Positions 1 to 5,951 of a stretch of 13,176 nucleotides of DNA are shown piece after piece. The notes below the pieces were generated by a model, which saw nothing but the letters and a program-made list of their open reading frames with translations, did not search any database and had not been told where the DNA came from. The position numbers and the translations under genes were made by a program. Source of the DNA: Candidatus Amesbacteria bacterium RBG_19FT_COMBO_48_16 (lineage in GTDB: Bacteria > Patescibacteriota > Microgenomatia > CAZETR01 > Amesbacteraceae); NCBI GenBank assembly GCA_001775555.1, contig MEXE01000002.1, positions 1-13,176 on the forward strand, written 5' to 3'. The number at the start of each line of letters is the position of its first letter. Within the stretch, counting starts at the first letter, position 1.

Positions 1-569
1 ACATTATTATTCCCATACTTTTCAAATTCGCCACTTTTTTGAAATCCAAACTTTTCATAAAAATGGATTGCCCGAGTATTCGTCAGCTGTGTTCCCTGCC
101 ATAAGATAATGTATTTCACACCTAAACGCTGGGCTATTTTGATTGTTTCTTCCAGCATTATGCTCCCCAAACCGCTATTCTGATATCTATCAGCCACCGC
201 TGGAGCTACACAAATATCTCGACCCCTTTCAATTGGAATTTTGTAATCTTCATAGCGCAACACCTGGCTGTCCCGAAGCTCAAAAGACAAAATTATATAG
301 CCGACAATTTCATCGTTTAAGTTGACCAAAATCATGCGTAACATTTTTAAAACATCGAGCTTGTCACAGATTCTTGCTGCCTCCTCCGAATTTAAAGGGT
401 GGGGACCAAATCTCCTTCTTATCTCCTCAGAGAGTTCTTCCATAAATCGCCCAAAAGCTAGAACATCATGCTCATTAAGCGGCCGAAAAACAACAGCCTC
501 ACCACTTTTAAGTTGGTATTTACTCGTCACCAAGGAAGGGTTATCGGCTATTGATTGCAAAGTAATCAC
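1..569 (-). CDS. GNAT-family N-acetyltransferase, C-terminus cut by the window edge
   Basis: The reverse strand is open from a GTG at 569 to the left edge, giving about 189 residues without a stop. The GNAT fold is readable: an N-terminal segment with VVFRPLNEHDV, central strands around MILVNLNDEIVGYII, the acetyl-CoA binding motif A as DICVAPAVADRYQNSGLGS (Q-x-x-G-x-G type), and a C-terminal NTRAIHFYEKFGFQKSGEFE that matches the usual motif B 'A..FYEK.GF'. It should transfer an acetyl group from acetyl-CoA to an amine; the substrate cannot be told. GTG 569 was chosen because a GATAAT hexamer ends 6 nt upstream, and upstream in-frame TAA and TGA stops block a longer form. No Shine-Dalgarno is seen. 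Only the last few residues should be missing. Family assignment is secure, specificity unknown. Confidence 0.88.
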   Translation of the reverse strand, partial: MITLQSIADNPSLVTSKYQLKSGEAVVFRPLNEHDVLAFGRFMEELSEEIRRRFGPHPLNSEEAARICDKLDVLKMLRMILVNLNDEIVGYIILSFELRDSQVLRYEDYKIPIERGRDICVAPAVADRYQNSGLGSIMLEETIKIAQRLGVKYIILWQGTQLTNTRAIHFYEKFGFQKSGEFEKYGNNN

Positions 570-575
570 AGGATC

Positions 576-603
576 ATTATCTCATTACCCGGCTACAGAT
601 CAA
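576..603 (-). promoter_or_regulatory. Promoter of the GNAT gene, leaderless type
   Basis: On the reverse strand TTGATC (598-603) and GATAAT (576-581) are separated by 16 bp. The -10 ends 6 nt before GTG 569, so transcription should begin at or next to the start codon. Four of six -35 bases and five of six -10 bases match the sigma-70 consensus. Confidence 0.55.
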
Positions 604-698
604 ATTTATGCGTAATAGGTTCGAATACTTTCCATTCAGGGTTGCAAAATAACCTATAATTATTGACTTACTTTTATAATTTGGGTAAAATTAAAAAA

Positions 699-1007
699 GT
701 GACCCCTGATACTAACCCGGATCGAACTCCTACCCCCCCTAATACTAAACGTGCTCTTGGTCTTGTTGCCGGAGCAATTACTACTGCAGCAGTGTATGGG
801 GTTGAGGGCTCCATATCGTTCGTGATGTTGGAAGTAACCGGAAATCTTTTTCAGTCCACGGATAAATTCGAAGGCACTGTAGGTATCCTCGTAGTATTGG
901 GTATTATGTTTATGCTAATAAACAATAGTGGGGAATTTCCCCGGGCTGTTCTTTCCTCGGGTATCAAAGCCGGCAAAGCTGTCTACAACACTATCCAAAA
1001 TTCCTGA
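699..1007 (+). CDS. Small membrane protein, unknown function
   Basis: From GTG 699 the product is 102 residues. In-frame TTG starts at 663 or 681 would give 114 or 108. I do not recognise the family. It has a polar, Pro/Thr-rich N-terminus (about 1-17), a long hydrophobic stretch (about 19-50, LGLVAGAITTAAVYG onward), a short charged loop, a second hydrophobic segment (about 59-76, GTVGILVVLGIMFML) and a basic C-terminal helix. That suggests two membrane passes. GTG 699 is preferred because TATAAT hexamers lie at 655-660 and 675-680; the 663 start sits against the first and upstream of any transcript it would make. No Shine-Dalgarno is visible. The gene is alone on the + strand and ends facing the 105-aa gene at 1115. 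It is probably real because of its amphipathic composition, but the start is uncertain. Confidence 0.6.
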   Translation: MTPDTNPDRTPTPPNTKRALGLVAGAITTAAVYGVEGSISFVMLEVTGNLFQSTDKFEGTVGILVVLGIMFMLINNSGEFPRAVLSSGIKAGKAVYNTIQNS

Positions 1008-1026
1008 TATTTAAACAAACTAAAAT

Positions 1027-1084
1027 AGATTCCTGCATAGTACTTCGACCAAGCTCAGTATTTTCCGTCCACCAGCCCCTGCTG
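1027..1084. repeat. Composite short interspersed repeat (modules D, B, C)
   Basis: Three short modules found elsewhere in the window are joined here in the intergenic space between convergent genes. Module D (1027-1043, ending GCATAGTAC) matches 3310-3326 and 8628-8644. Module B (1041-1060, TACTTCGACCAAGCTCAGTA) matches the reverse strand of 11671-11690 at 17 of 20 bases. Module C (1067-1084, GTCCACCAGCCCCTGCTG) matches 3323-3339 with one base less. Module B has short inverted ends (TACT/AGTA). Module C contains CAGC/GCTG arms. Confidence 0.6.
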
Positions 1085-1114
1085 CACAATCTCAAGGTTA
1101 ATCAATTGCAGGCT

Positions 1115-1432
1115 TTAAACGAGCCTGGACAAATCCCCACATTGTTCACATAAATGCTCAGGATCTTCCATATGGAGGACGGATTGGGTCCCGTACCACT
1201 CAAATACTTCTCTCGTACCTGTAAGTGCCTTTACGTATTCTCTAAGCGTCCCCCCAGGATTGTTCACCAGCCATTTACCCTCCTCATTCGTAAGAATCAC
1301 CCGGACAGGATCCGTTCCGATCAAATTTCCACACGCTTCGTTTACCTTACTAATAATCCCTTGTGCAAAATCATTATTCCCTTCCATAACATGCTGATAG
1401 AATTTCTTCGCTTCTTCCTTATTATTGGCCAT
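1115..1432 (-). CDS. Small CxxC-containing protein, unknown function
   Basis: 105 residues, not recognised. It is largely polar and helical at the N-terminus (MANNKEEAKKFYQHVMEG), has a central strand-like VRVILTNEEGKWLVNNPGG, and ends in HMEDPEHLCEQCGDLSRLV. The His87/His93/Cys95/Cys98 cluster near the C-terminus could bind a metal; this is inference. The ATG at 1432 has a clear AAGGA site 7 nt upstream (1440-1444). That site overlaps the TAA stop of the kinase gene at 1443, leaving 10 nt between the two genes, so they are co-transcribed and probably translationally coupled. Using a Shine-Dalgarno here fits its place inside an operon, unlike the leader-poor first genes around it. The 3' side runs into the composite repeat. 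Confidence 0.7.
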   Translation of the reverse strand: MANNKEEAKKFYQHVMEGNNDFAQGIISKVNEACGNLIGTDPVRVILTNEEGKWLVNNPGGTLREYVKALTGTREVFEWYGTQSVLHMEDPEHLCEQCGDLSRLV

Positions 1433-1442
1433 AAAATAATCC

Positions 1443-2474
1443 TTACTTATTCAATACCGCTTCACATTTTGTTAAAAAAATAACCAAATTAGTCTCATTT
1501 GTTCCAAGCATCTTTTCGGCTTGAATTTTCCACCCCTCTTTATCCCTTTTCAGATCCCTAACCAGGTAAAAGCCGAATAATCTGTAGAGTATTGTTACCC
1601 CCAGATACCTGATAACCCGATTTTCCAAGTTTTTCAGCTCACTGCCTGTCAGAACTTTCCCCATTTGCTGTTTATAACTGGCCAAGAAGTTCTTAATAAA
1701 TTCCACCGACTCGCTGATATTCCTAGGTTTTATCTCTATCAAGTAGTGGCAAAACAAAAACGCTAGGTCAAAAGCCGCGTCCCAGACAAATGCTCTCTCT
1801 AAATCTAAAAACCGGACCTTTTGCCCGTCCACAAATATGTTTTTCGAGGCCAAATCCCCCATAACCATGGTTTTTACTGACTTTTTGCTGTCCTCTATTA
1901 ACCTCTCCACTGGCTCCGGGTACATCTTCTGCGCTGGCCCCAGCCTCATTCCCAAATGAAAATCTATGGCCTTCTGGTTCTCCTCTTCCCCTCCCCTGAC
2001 CCGGGTATTTTCCACCCCCAGGGTATCCCGATGTATCATTCCTATCACCTTTCCGAAATATTTCCCGGTTGCCGGATATGCGTTGCCTGATACCAATTGT
2101 TCTACCAGCAATTTACCCTCTCTTTTAATATCGGAAAGTACTGCTACGTTATTTCTTTTGTCCAAATACAATACTTGAGGAACCAAGTCCGTCACAATTT
2201 CTCCAATCAGATTCAGTATTTTTGCCTCAAAAAGAATCCTGTCAGCCTCGATTTTCATCTCCGGCCTGGTTTTGACATGATCCCGGGTCTGTCTCAAATA
2301 GCAGACTTGCTTAACCTCGTCTACCATAACTGTAACCCGAAAGATGTAATTCACGTAGGTTTCCTCTTTCACCTCGACCGCCTCTAATATTTTCACTTCC
2401 CGATCCTTCCCCCAAATATTGCGGGCAATCGTCCCAATATATTTTCTGATGTTTCTCTCATTTAAGTCCGTCAT
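1443..2474 (-). CDS. APH/choline-kinase superfamily small-molecule phosphotransferase
   Basis: 343 residues, a normal length for aminoglycoside/choline/methylthioribose kinase relatives. The N-lobe contains CYLRQTRDHVK and an R...E pair in ADRILFEAKIL, which resembles the methylthioribose-kinase-like N-lobe. The catalytic segment is VMGDLASKNIFVDG (about 204-217): Asp207 is the expected catalytic base, Asn212 a magnesium ligand, and FLDLERAF (222-229) supplies the DFG-like Asp224. The usual H of the HGD motif is Met here (MGD), which is uncommon but outside the essential Asp/Asn set. It probably transfers the ATP gamma-phosphate to a hydroxyl of a small cytosolic molecule; the substrate is unknown. 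The start ATG 2474 has TAATAT 6 nt upstream and no Shine-Dalgarno. It is divergent from the TrmB regulator at 2535, an arrangement that suggests the regulator may control it. The 105-aa gene follows in the same operon. Confidence 0.8.
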   Translation of the reverse strand: MTDLNERNIRKYIGTIARNIWGKDREVKILEAVEVKEETYVNYIFRVTVMVDEVKQVCYLRQTRDHVKTRPEMKIEADRILFEAKILNLIGEIVTDLVPQVLYLDKRNNVAVLSDIKREGKLLVEQLVSGNAYPATGKYFGKVIGMIHRDTLGVENTRVRGGEEENQKAIDFHLGMRLGPAQKMYPEPVERLIEDSKKSVKTMVMGDLASKNIFVDGQKVRFLDLERAFVWDAAFDLAFLFCHYLIEIKPRNISESVEFIKNFLASYKQQMGKVLTGSELKNLENRVIRYLGVTILYRLFGFYLVRDLKRDKEGWKIQAEKMLGTNETNLVIFLTKCEAVLNK

Positions 2475-2534
2475 ATCGATATATTAATACACGTCTATTA
2501 CTATTAACCTTATAGTGTTAAAATACTATTAACC
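2475..2534. promoter_or_regulatory. Divergent promoter with an ACTAT/ATAGT operator-like array
   Basis: The 60-bp gap between the kinase and the TrmB regulator is very AT-rich and structured. ACTAT (2500-2504), its inverse ATAGT (2512-2516) and ACTAT again (2525-2529) alternate with spacers of 7 and 8 bp. An 11-bp direct repeat, TACTATTAACC, occurs at 2499-2509 and 2524-2534 (25-bp period), the second copy abutting the ATG at 2535. Possible -10 elements for the regulator are TATAGT (2511-2516) and AATACT (2522-2527, 7 nt before the ATG). For the kinase, TAATAT lies 6 nt before its ATG. Known TrmB sites are short inverted repeats, so autoregulation by the adjacent regulator is plausible but inferred. 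Confidence 0.5.
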
Positions 2535-3305
2535 ATGAATACCTATAGCCTCAAAGATCCGGTCACAGCTTCCCCTCCCCTTGTTAAATTGGGACTATCT
2601 CCTGACGAAGCCAGGTGTTACGAAATACTGTCCCGGGAAGGCTCCCAGGATGCAAAAAGTATAAGTCTTGCCTTAAACATCCTGCCCAACGCCGTTTATC
2701 GTCTCGTCACCCGTTTAATGCAACGGGGGCTGATCGTCAAACTGGACACCCATCCCGTTCGCTTTCAGGCGATTCCCCCGGTTTCAGCCATAAACGCTCT
2801 GGCGGGAACCAAAATCCGCGAGATTGAGGAGTACAAAAGTGCCTCCCTGGAAGCCCTCTCCTCCGATCCTCCTGTTCACACCGGAATTGACATTATTACC
2901 GGCCGCAAGGAAATGTTTGCCAAAGGTGCAGAAATGATTAATCAAGCCAAAAAAGAGGTCCTAATTATCTCGATTGGTGAACCCGTCCCGGATGAGATTA
3001 AACTGGCCAACCGGGATGCAATTAACCGAAAAGTCAATATTAAATTCATAGTTCACAAATCCGACCAGGAAAACCGCTTGCTCTTGGAAAGCTGGATCAA
3101 AATGGGATTGGATATCCGCCATTACCCCGGTTCCGGATACCACTTGAGTATCACAGACGGAAAAACCTGCCTGATTTCCGCCAGTAATCCCAAAAATCCC
3201 GCTGAGAGGATTTCTATGTATACAAATAGCGAGGGGTTATCCAATGCCATGCGCAATTACTTCTATTCGCTCTGGGAAAAAGCCCTACCCGTGAAATTAA
3301 ACTGA
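2535..3305 (+). CDS. TrmB-family transcriptional regulator
   Basis: 256 residues with the standard TrmB layout. The N-terminal winged helix-turn-helix (about 16-82) starts with the family hallmark LVKLGLSPDEARCYEIL, includes a recognition-helix region around LPNAVYRLVTRLMQRGLI and ends in the wing PVRFQAIPP. A short helical linker (about 88-110) leads to the C-terminal sensor domain (about 116-250) with IDIITGRKEMF, EVLIISIGEPV, NRDAINRKVNIKFI and the terminal YFYSLWEKA. This sensor is PLD-like in fold, but no HKD nuclease motif is seen, consistent with ligand binding. TrmB proteins classically sense sugars; the ligand here is unknown. The ATG directly follows an operator-like repeat. The NRDA...FI segment is nearly repeated in the MerR-type protein at 4310, so the two probably share a sensor family. 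Confidence 0.85.
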   Translation: MNTYSLKDPVTASPPLVKLGLSPDEARCYEILSREGSQDAKSISLALNILPNAVYRLVTRLMQRGLIVKLDTHPVRFQAIPPVSAINALAGTKIREIEEYKSASLEALSSDPPVHTGIDIITGRKEMFAKGAEMINQAKKEVLIISIGEPVPDEIKLANRDAINRKVNIKFIVHKSDQENRLLLESWIKMGLDIRHYPGSGYHLSITDGKTCLISASNPKNPAERISMYTNSEGLSNAMRNYFYSLWEKALPVKLN

Positions 3306-3309
3306 AACC

Positions 3310-3350
3310 AGGTTCCCCCATAGTCCACCAGCCCTGCTGAATTAGCTTCA
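3310..3350. repeat. Interspersed repeat (modules D and C) between convergent genes, with a small hairpin
   Basis: AGGTTCCCCCATAGTCC (3310-3326) matches 15 of 17 bases of 8628-8644, and GTCCACCAGCCCTGCTG (3323-3339) matches 1067-1084. CTGAA/TTCAG arms with a 5-nt loop (3336-3350) may help terminate one or both convergent transcripts, but no T-run follows. The whole 49-bp gap between the TrmB and HAD stops is essentially this element. Confidence 0.5.
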
Positions 3351-3354
3351 GAAT

Positions 3355-3951
3355 TTACAATACCCCCATTCGCTCCAAATCGCTTTCTAATTTCTCCGGA
3401 GATTCAAACACCAGACCCGTTATTCCTATCTCCCGAGCTGGTTCAAGCATTTTGGGTTTATCATCAATAAATATGGACTCAGATGGTTCAACTTGACCTT
3501 TTTGTAAAGCATACTCGTATATCTTGGGGTTCGGTTTGCGTACACCAACTTCATGAGAGAAAATACCGTCATCAAACCAAGAGATGAAGCCAAATCTCGC
3601 ATCTAGTTTATCTACCCTCTCTTTAACATTATCCGATAAATACATAATCTTATATTTGCCCCGCAGTTTATCCATAATTTCTTTAGTTCCCGGTATTAAC
3701 TCATAGTCTCCTATCCATTCACTCTCTAAGCCATCTATTGTCTCCCTAAGTGGTAAACTCTCCAAAACTAACTTCCAAAATTCATCTCTTCCTATCTTGC
3801 CCTCACGATATTTAGTACCAATCTCACCGTCTAATACATTCAAAGCTTCCTCATACTTTATTCCATATCTAGCAGAAATGTCAGTAACAAACTTTTTAGT
3901 GCCATTGGTAAACACCACCCCCCCCAAATCAAACAAAATTAGCTTGTACAT
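3355..3951 (-). CDS. HAD-superfamily hydrolase (YihX/epoxide-hydrolase-N-like)
   Basis: 198 residues, typical of single-domain HAD phosphatases. All four HAD motifs are present: motif I LILFDLGGVVF with nucleophile Asp8, motif II YLSDN with Ser106, motif III GVRKPNPKIY with Lys139, and motif IV FIDDKPKML with Asp163/Asp164. The residue two after the nucleophile is Gly rather than the phosphatase-type Asp, as in the DLGG/DLGN subgroup that includes YihX (a sugar-1-phosphate phosphatase). The helical cap lies at about 16-85. Predicted activity is hydrolysis of a small phosphomonoester in the cytosol, substrate unknown. It is transcribed alone from a good promoter, TATAAT ending 7 nt before the ATG. 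By eye it is more AT-rich in third positions than the neighbouring regulators, which could mean a different origin. It converges on the TrmB regulator across a 49-bp repeat-filled gap. Confidence 0.88.
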   Translation of the reverse strand: MYKLILFDLGGVVFTNGTKKFVTDISARYGIKYEEALNVLDGEIGTKYREGKIGRDEFWKLVLESLPLRETIDGLESEWIGDYELIPGTKEIMDKLRGKYKIMYLSDNVKERVDKLDARFGFISWFDDGIFSHEVGVRKPNPKIYEYALQKGQVEPSESIFIDDKPKMLEPAREIGITGLVFESPEKLESDLERMGVL

Positions 3952-3958
3952 CTACACA

Positions 3959-3987
3959 ATTATACCTAAGTCCGCCCAGGCTCACAA
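3959..3987 (-). promoter_or_regulatory. Promoter of the HAD gene, leaderless type
   Basis: On the reverse strand TTGTGA (3982-3987), a 17-bp spacer and a perfect TATAAT (3959-3964) lie directly before the gene. Seven nt separate the -10 from ATG 3951, placing the transcript start at or within a base or two of the start codon. Confidence 0.72.
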
Positions 3988-4045
3988 CTTTCCCCGAAGC
4001 TAAATAATATATCAATCTATACCAATCCGTAACACAAATCAAATG

Positions 4046-4291
4046 TTAAATCTCACTTAATCTCAGCATAACCTGCATTTGCTCATCCGTCAGCCCCGCT
4101 AAATTCCTCATCTCACATCCCCCAGGGAAAATACTTTTACGAGCTCCAATGCAAGATTGGACAATCAGTCTTGCCGCCAGCTGGTTATCCATGGTCGCAG
4201 CTACCTCAGTTACCACTGCATCAAAGCCGGTTTCGGCCTCCCTTTTACAATGGTGCGACACTCTTGCATTTCCGAAAACAAGTCCTGACAT
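4046..4291 (-). CDS. Small protein of unknown function (81 aa)
   Basis: I do not recognise this family. The product has a Gly/Ala-rich middle (VVTEVAATMDNQLAARLIV), four residues capable of metal or disulfide chemistry (His13-His14-Cys15, Cys47, Cys59) and a C-terminal helix NLAGLTDEQMQVMLRLSEI. No signal peptide or membrane segment is evident. The case for a real gene rests on its own TATAAT (4299-4304), 7 nt before the ATG, exactly the arrangement at the HAD and 191-aa genes, and on codon use like that of neighbouring genes. The start lies 18 nt downstream of the MerR-type gene stop, so it can also be read as the second gene of that transcript. The 94-bp gap to the HAD promoter side (3952-4045) holds only that promoter. 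Confidence 0.6.
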   Translation of the reverse strand: MSGLVFGNARVSHHCKREAETGFDAVVTEVAATMDNQLAARLIVQSCIGARKSIFPGGCEMRNLAGLTDEQMQVMLRLSEI

Positions 4292-4298
4292 AATCGGT

Positions 4299-4304
4299 AT
4301 TATA
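4299..4304 (-). promoter_or_regulatory. -10 element of the 81-aa gene
   Basis: A perfect TATAAT on the reverse strand ends 7 nt before ATG 4291. No convincing -35 is seen where one would be expected (about 4321-4328, inside the end of the MerR-type gene), so it may be weak or used only as an internal promoter. Confidence 0.45.
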
Positions 4305-4309
4305 CAGAA

Positions 4310-4942
4310 TTAAACTAAACCCCGAGAACCCACCTTCCAGAGAGTCTCGAAAAAATTGGCAAAACTGGCCGCCGTCTCCGGATCGTCAATCAATATATTC
4401 AGCCGGTAATCCGGGTTATCGCTGGGAAACTCCAATTTGACATACCGCAAGTCAATAACGGCAAAGGTCATTCCTCCGACTTTTCCGTCCCTGGTCTGGA
4501 TCCCCAAACCCCGCACTTGTTCCGCCTTATCTTTCTGTATCGGGTCGGACAGATCCCTGATAAATCTGATTTTTACCCCTCTGGCCAAAGCGTCCCGGTT
4601 ATTATTAAAAAACTTGGTATCCAGATCTTTATCGGGAACTGTCGATAATAATTTTCCCACTCCCACATCCAGTGTCCTTTTGGCCAATTCATGCTCCGAT
4701 AACCGTAAGTTTACTCCCGCCTGGTAACCCCAATACAATTTTAGTTTTGCCGATTTTCCCCTCAGCAAAAAGCTTCGGATCTGCTCCTGGGAGTATTTCC
4801 GGTAACCTGATTTCGGATCCCGAACCGGCACCATGACCCCTCTTTTCTCCCAATTTCTGAGCGTATTCGGATGAATAGATAACAATCGGGCCGCCTCATG
4901 AATTGTTATAGTTTCCGCAGTCTGATTGTTATATATTGCCAT
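4310..4942 (-). CDS. MerR-type helix-turn-helix regulator with a TrmB-like C-terminal sensor domain
   Basis: 210 residues from ATG 4942. Residues about 10-60 are a MerR/HTH_17 DNA-binding domain: ITIHEAARLLSIHPNTLRNWEKRG, then DPKSGYRKYSQEQI, the typical MerR wing. The rest is not the usual MerR coiled coil and effector domain. Instead it matches the TrmB-type sensor: NNRDALARGVKIRFI (compare NRDAINRKVNIKFI in the TrmB protein at 2535), a central TFAVIDLRYVKLEF and a terminal FANFFETLWKVG (compare YFYSLWEKA). Combining a MerR reader with this sensor is unusual as far as I know. An ATG at 4954 would add four residues, but it overlaps the -10 hexamer and cannot be on the transcript, so 4942 is the start. 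The promoter carries a 19-bp palindrome, suggesting autoregulation. It is divergent from the nucleotidyltransferase at 5035, a likely target. Confidence 0.8.
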   Translation of the reverse strand: MAIYNNQTAETITIHEAARLLSIHPNTLRNWEKRGVMVPVRDPKSGYRKYSQEQIRSFLLRGKSAKLKLYWGYQAGVNLRLSEHELAKRTLDVGVGKLLSTVPDKDLDTKFFNNNRDALARGVKIRFIRDLSDPIQKDKAEQVRGLGIQTRDGKVGGMTFAVIDLRYVKLEFPSDNPDYRLNILIDDPETAASFANFFETLWKVGSRGLV

Positions 4943-4980
4943 ATAATGGCCCATTATATCGCTTTAATGACTCTTGTCAA
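4941..4980 (-). promoter_or_regulatory. MerR-type gene promoter overlapped by a 19-bp palindrome
   Basis: On the reverse strand a consensus TTGACA (4975-4980), 16-bp spacer and consensus TATAAT (4953-4958) form the strongest promoter in the window. ATATAATGG-C-CCATTATAT (4941-4959) has perfect 9-bp arms and spans the -10 through the start codon at 4942, so a bound dimer would block RNA polymerase. The -10 ends 10 nt before the ATG, giving a leader of only about 4 nt. CCATATAATG recurs at the start of the TrmB gene at 6481. Confidence 0.75.
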
Positions 4981-4981
4981 T

Positions 4982-5034
4982 TGTTAAGGTATCCATCTTG
5001 ACCTCTGTTAAGGTTTATCCTCATACTATAGGGC
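4982..5034 (+). promoter_or_regulatory. Nucleotidyltransferase promoter with a direct repeat
   Basis: TGTTAAGGT occurs at 4982-4990 and 5006-5014 (24-bp period). TTGACC (4998-5003) and CATACT (5022-5027) form a promoter with an 18-bp spacer, ending 7 nt before ATG 5035; alternatively TACTAT (5024-5029) gives a 20-bp spacer, the long type favoured by MerR activators. ATACTATAGGG (5023-5033) also occurs in the promoter of the frameshifted gene at 9860. Start is leaderless by either reading. Confidence 0.5.
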
Positions 5035-5883
5035 ATGGTTACTTCCATCCCGAACTATTTATTCCCACAAATAATCACCGCTTTCAAAACCAAAATCGGC
5101 TGCCTGGCCTTAGTGGGTAGTTTTGCCACCGGTAACTATTCCCCCCAGCACCCGGACATCAACTTTGTCCTGATATTTAACCGTCCGCCGACCGGCCGGG
5201 ATTACCTGCGTTTAGGCCGGATATTCTCCCGCACGGTCCATCACTTTGACCGGCAATTTGATATCAGATTTGAATACCGGCCGTTTAAATTTCCTCCCCC
5301 CTATGGCCCAAAACGGAATTTTGAGGTTTTTATAAATCCCGTAATTGCCGATATTTCCCGGCTGTCCGGTGATTACCCCCTCAACATGCCCAAAAATATT
5401 TTGGCTGGTATGAAGTCCTCCCGCAAAATTATTTTTGGCCGGGACTTGTTAGGCACTGTCCCGACCACAGTGAATAAAAAATATGTGCTCAAAACCGCTT
5501 CCCGCGACCTGGGAATATTCATCACCCAGCTAAAATTTGCAGCCCTAAGTCATGACCTGACTCTCCCCTCCCCATATCTCCTAAACGAAACCATTTCCTT
5601 GGGAAAAATGCTGCTCAGGTTGGGTTTGGAAATCACATTATCCGACCACCAGCTGCGATCTGGTACTTACCTGAAGCATATCCATGATTTACCCTCTATT
5701 CACCGGTTATATCAAAGACACTACGGCCAAAAAACTGCCGATTCTGCCCGGTTGATCCTCCGGGCCCGCGATCAATACGACCAGTGGAAACATAACTCCT
5801 CCCGGATCTTTGCCGTTTACCAGGCTGCCCACCACGTCGGCACTTCGACCTGGTCCAAACTCTCACAGCTTTCCCAACCCTAA
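5035..5883 (+). CDS. Pol-beta-superfamily nucleotidyltransferase with a helical C-terminal domain
   Basis: 282 residues. The N-terminal half shows the nucleotidyltransferase signature LALVGSFATGNYSPQHPDINFVLIF: Gly28-Ser29, then Asp41 in the first carboxylate position. The second position is Asn43, so the usual DxD/DxE reads DIN. A third carboxylate could be Asp76 in FDIRFEY. NILAGMKSSRKIIFGRDLLG (about 121-140) resembles the segment following the core in stand-alone family members. The C-terminal 140 residues are helical and basic, probably a substrate or RNA-binding bundle. The family adds nucleotides to proteins, RNA or small molecules such as aminoglycosides; the substrate is unknown and the DxN change may reduce or alter activity. 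It is divergent from the MerR-type regulator, with no Shine-Dalgarno, a leaderless promoter and a hairpin terminator downstream. Confidence 0.75.
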   Translation: MVTSIPNYLFPQIITAFKTKIGCLALVGSFATGNYSPQHPDINFVLIFNRPPTGRDYLRLGRIFSRTVHHFDRQFDIRFEYRPFKFPPPYGPKRNFEVFINPVIADISRLSGDYPLNMPKNILAGMKSSRKIIFGRDLLGTVPTTVNKKYVLKTASRDLGIFITQLKFAALSHDLTLPSPYLLNETISLGKMLLRLGLEITLSDHQLRSGTYLKHIHDLPSIHRLYQRHYGQKTADSARLILRARDQYDQWKHNSSRIFAVYQAAHHVGTSTWSKLSQLSQP

Positions 5884-5912
5884 ACATCTCCCAATGCCAG
5901 CATGACCTTCAA

Positions 5913-5937
5913 GGTTGGCAGGCGCGCACTGCCAACC
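5913..5937. terminator. Hairpin terminator between convergent genes
   Basis: GGTTGGCAG (5913-5921) and CTGCCAACC (5929-5937) form a perfect 9-bp stem around a 7-nt GC loop. On the + strand GTCTTGCTTTT follows, a moderately T-rich tail. It sits 30 nt past the nucleotidyltransferase stop and 14 nt from the end of the convergent gene at 5952, so it may serve both directions, the + strand better. Confidence 0.75.
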
Positions 5938-5951
5938 GTCTTGCTTTTACA

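Noticed and set aside
322..615. 97-residue + strand ORF
   Set aside because: Shadow of the GNAT gene, which has clear family motifs on the other strand.
2535..3305. Sensor domains as active PLD-type nucleases
   Set aside because: No HxK(x)4D motif is visible in any of the four proteins.
4942..4954. MerR-type protein starting four codons earlier at ATG 4954
   Set aside because: That ATG overlaps the TATAAT -10 element and would lie upstream of the transcript start.
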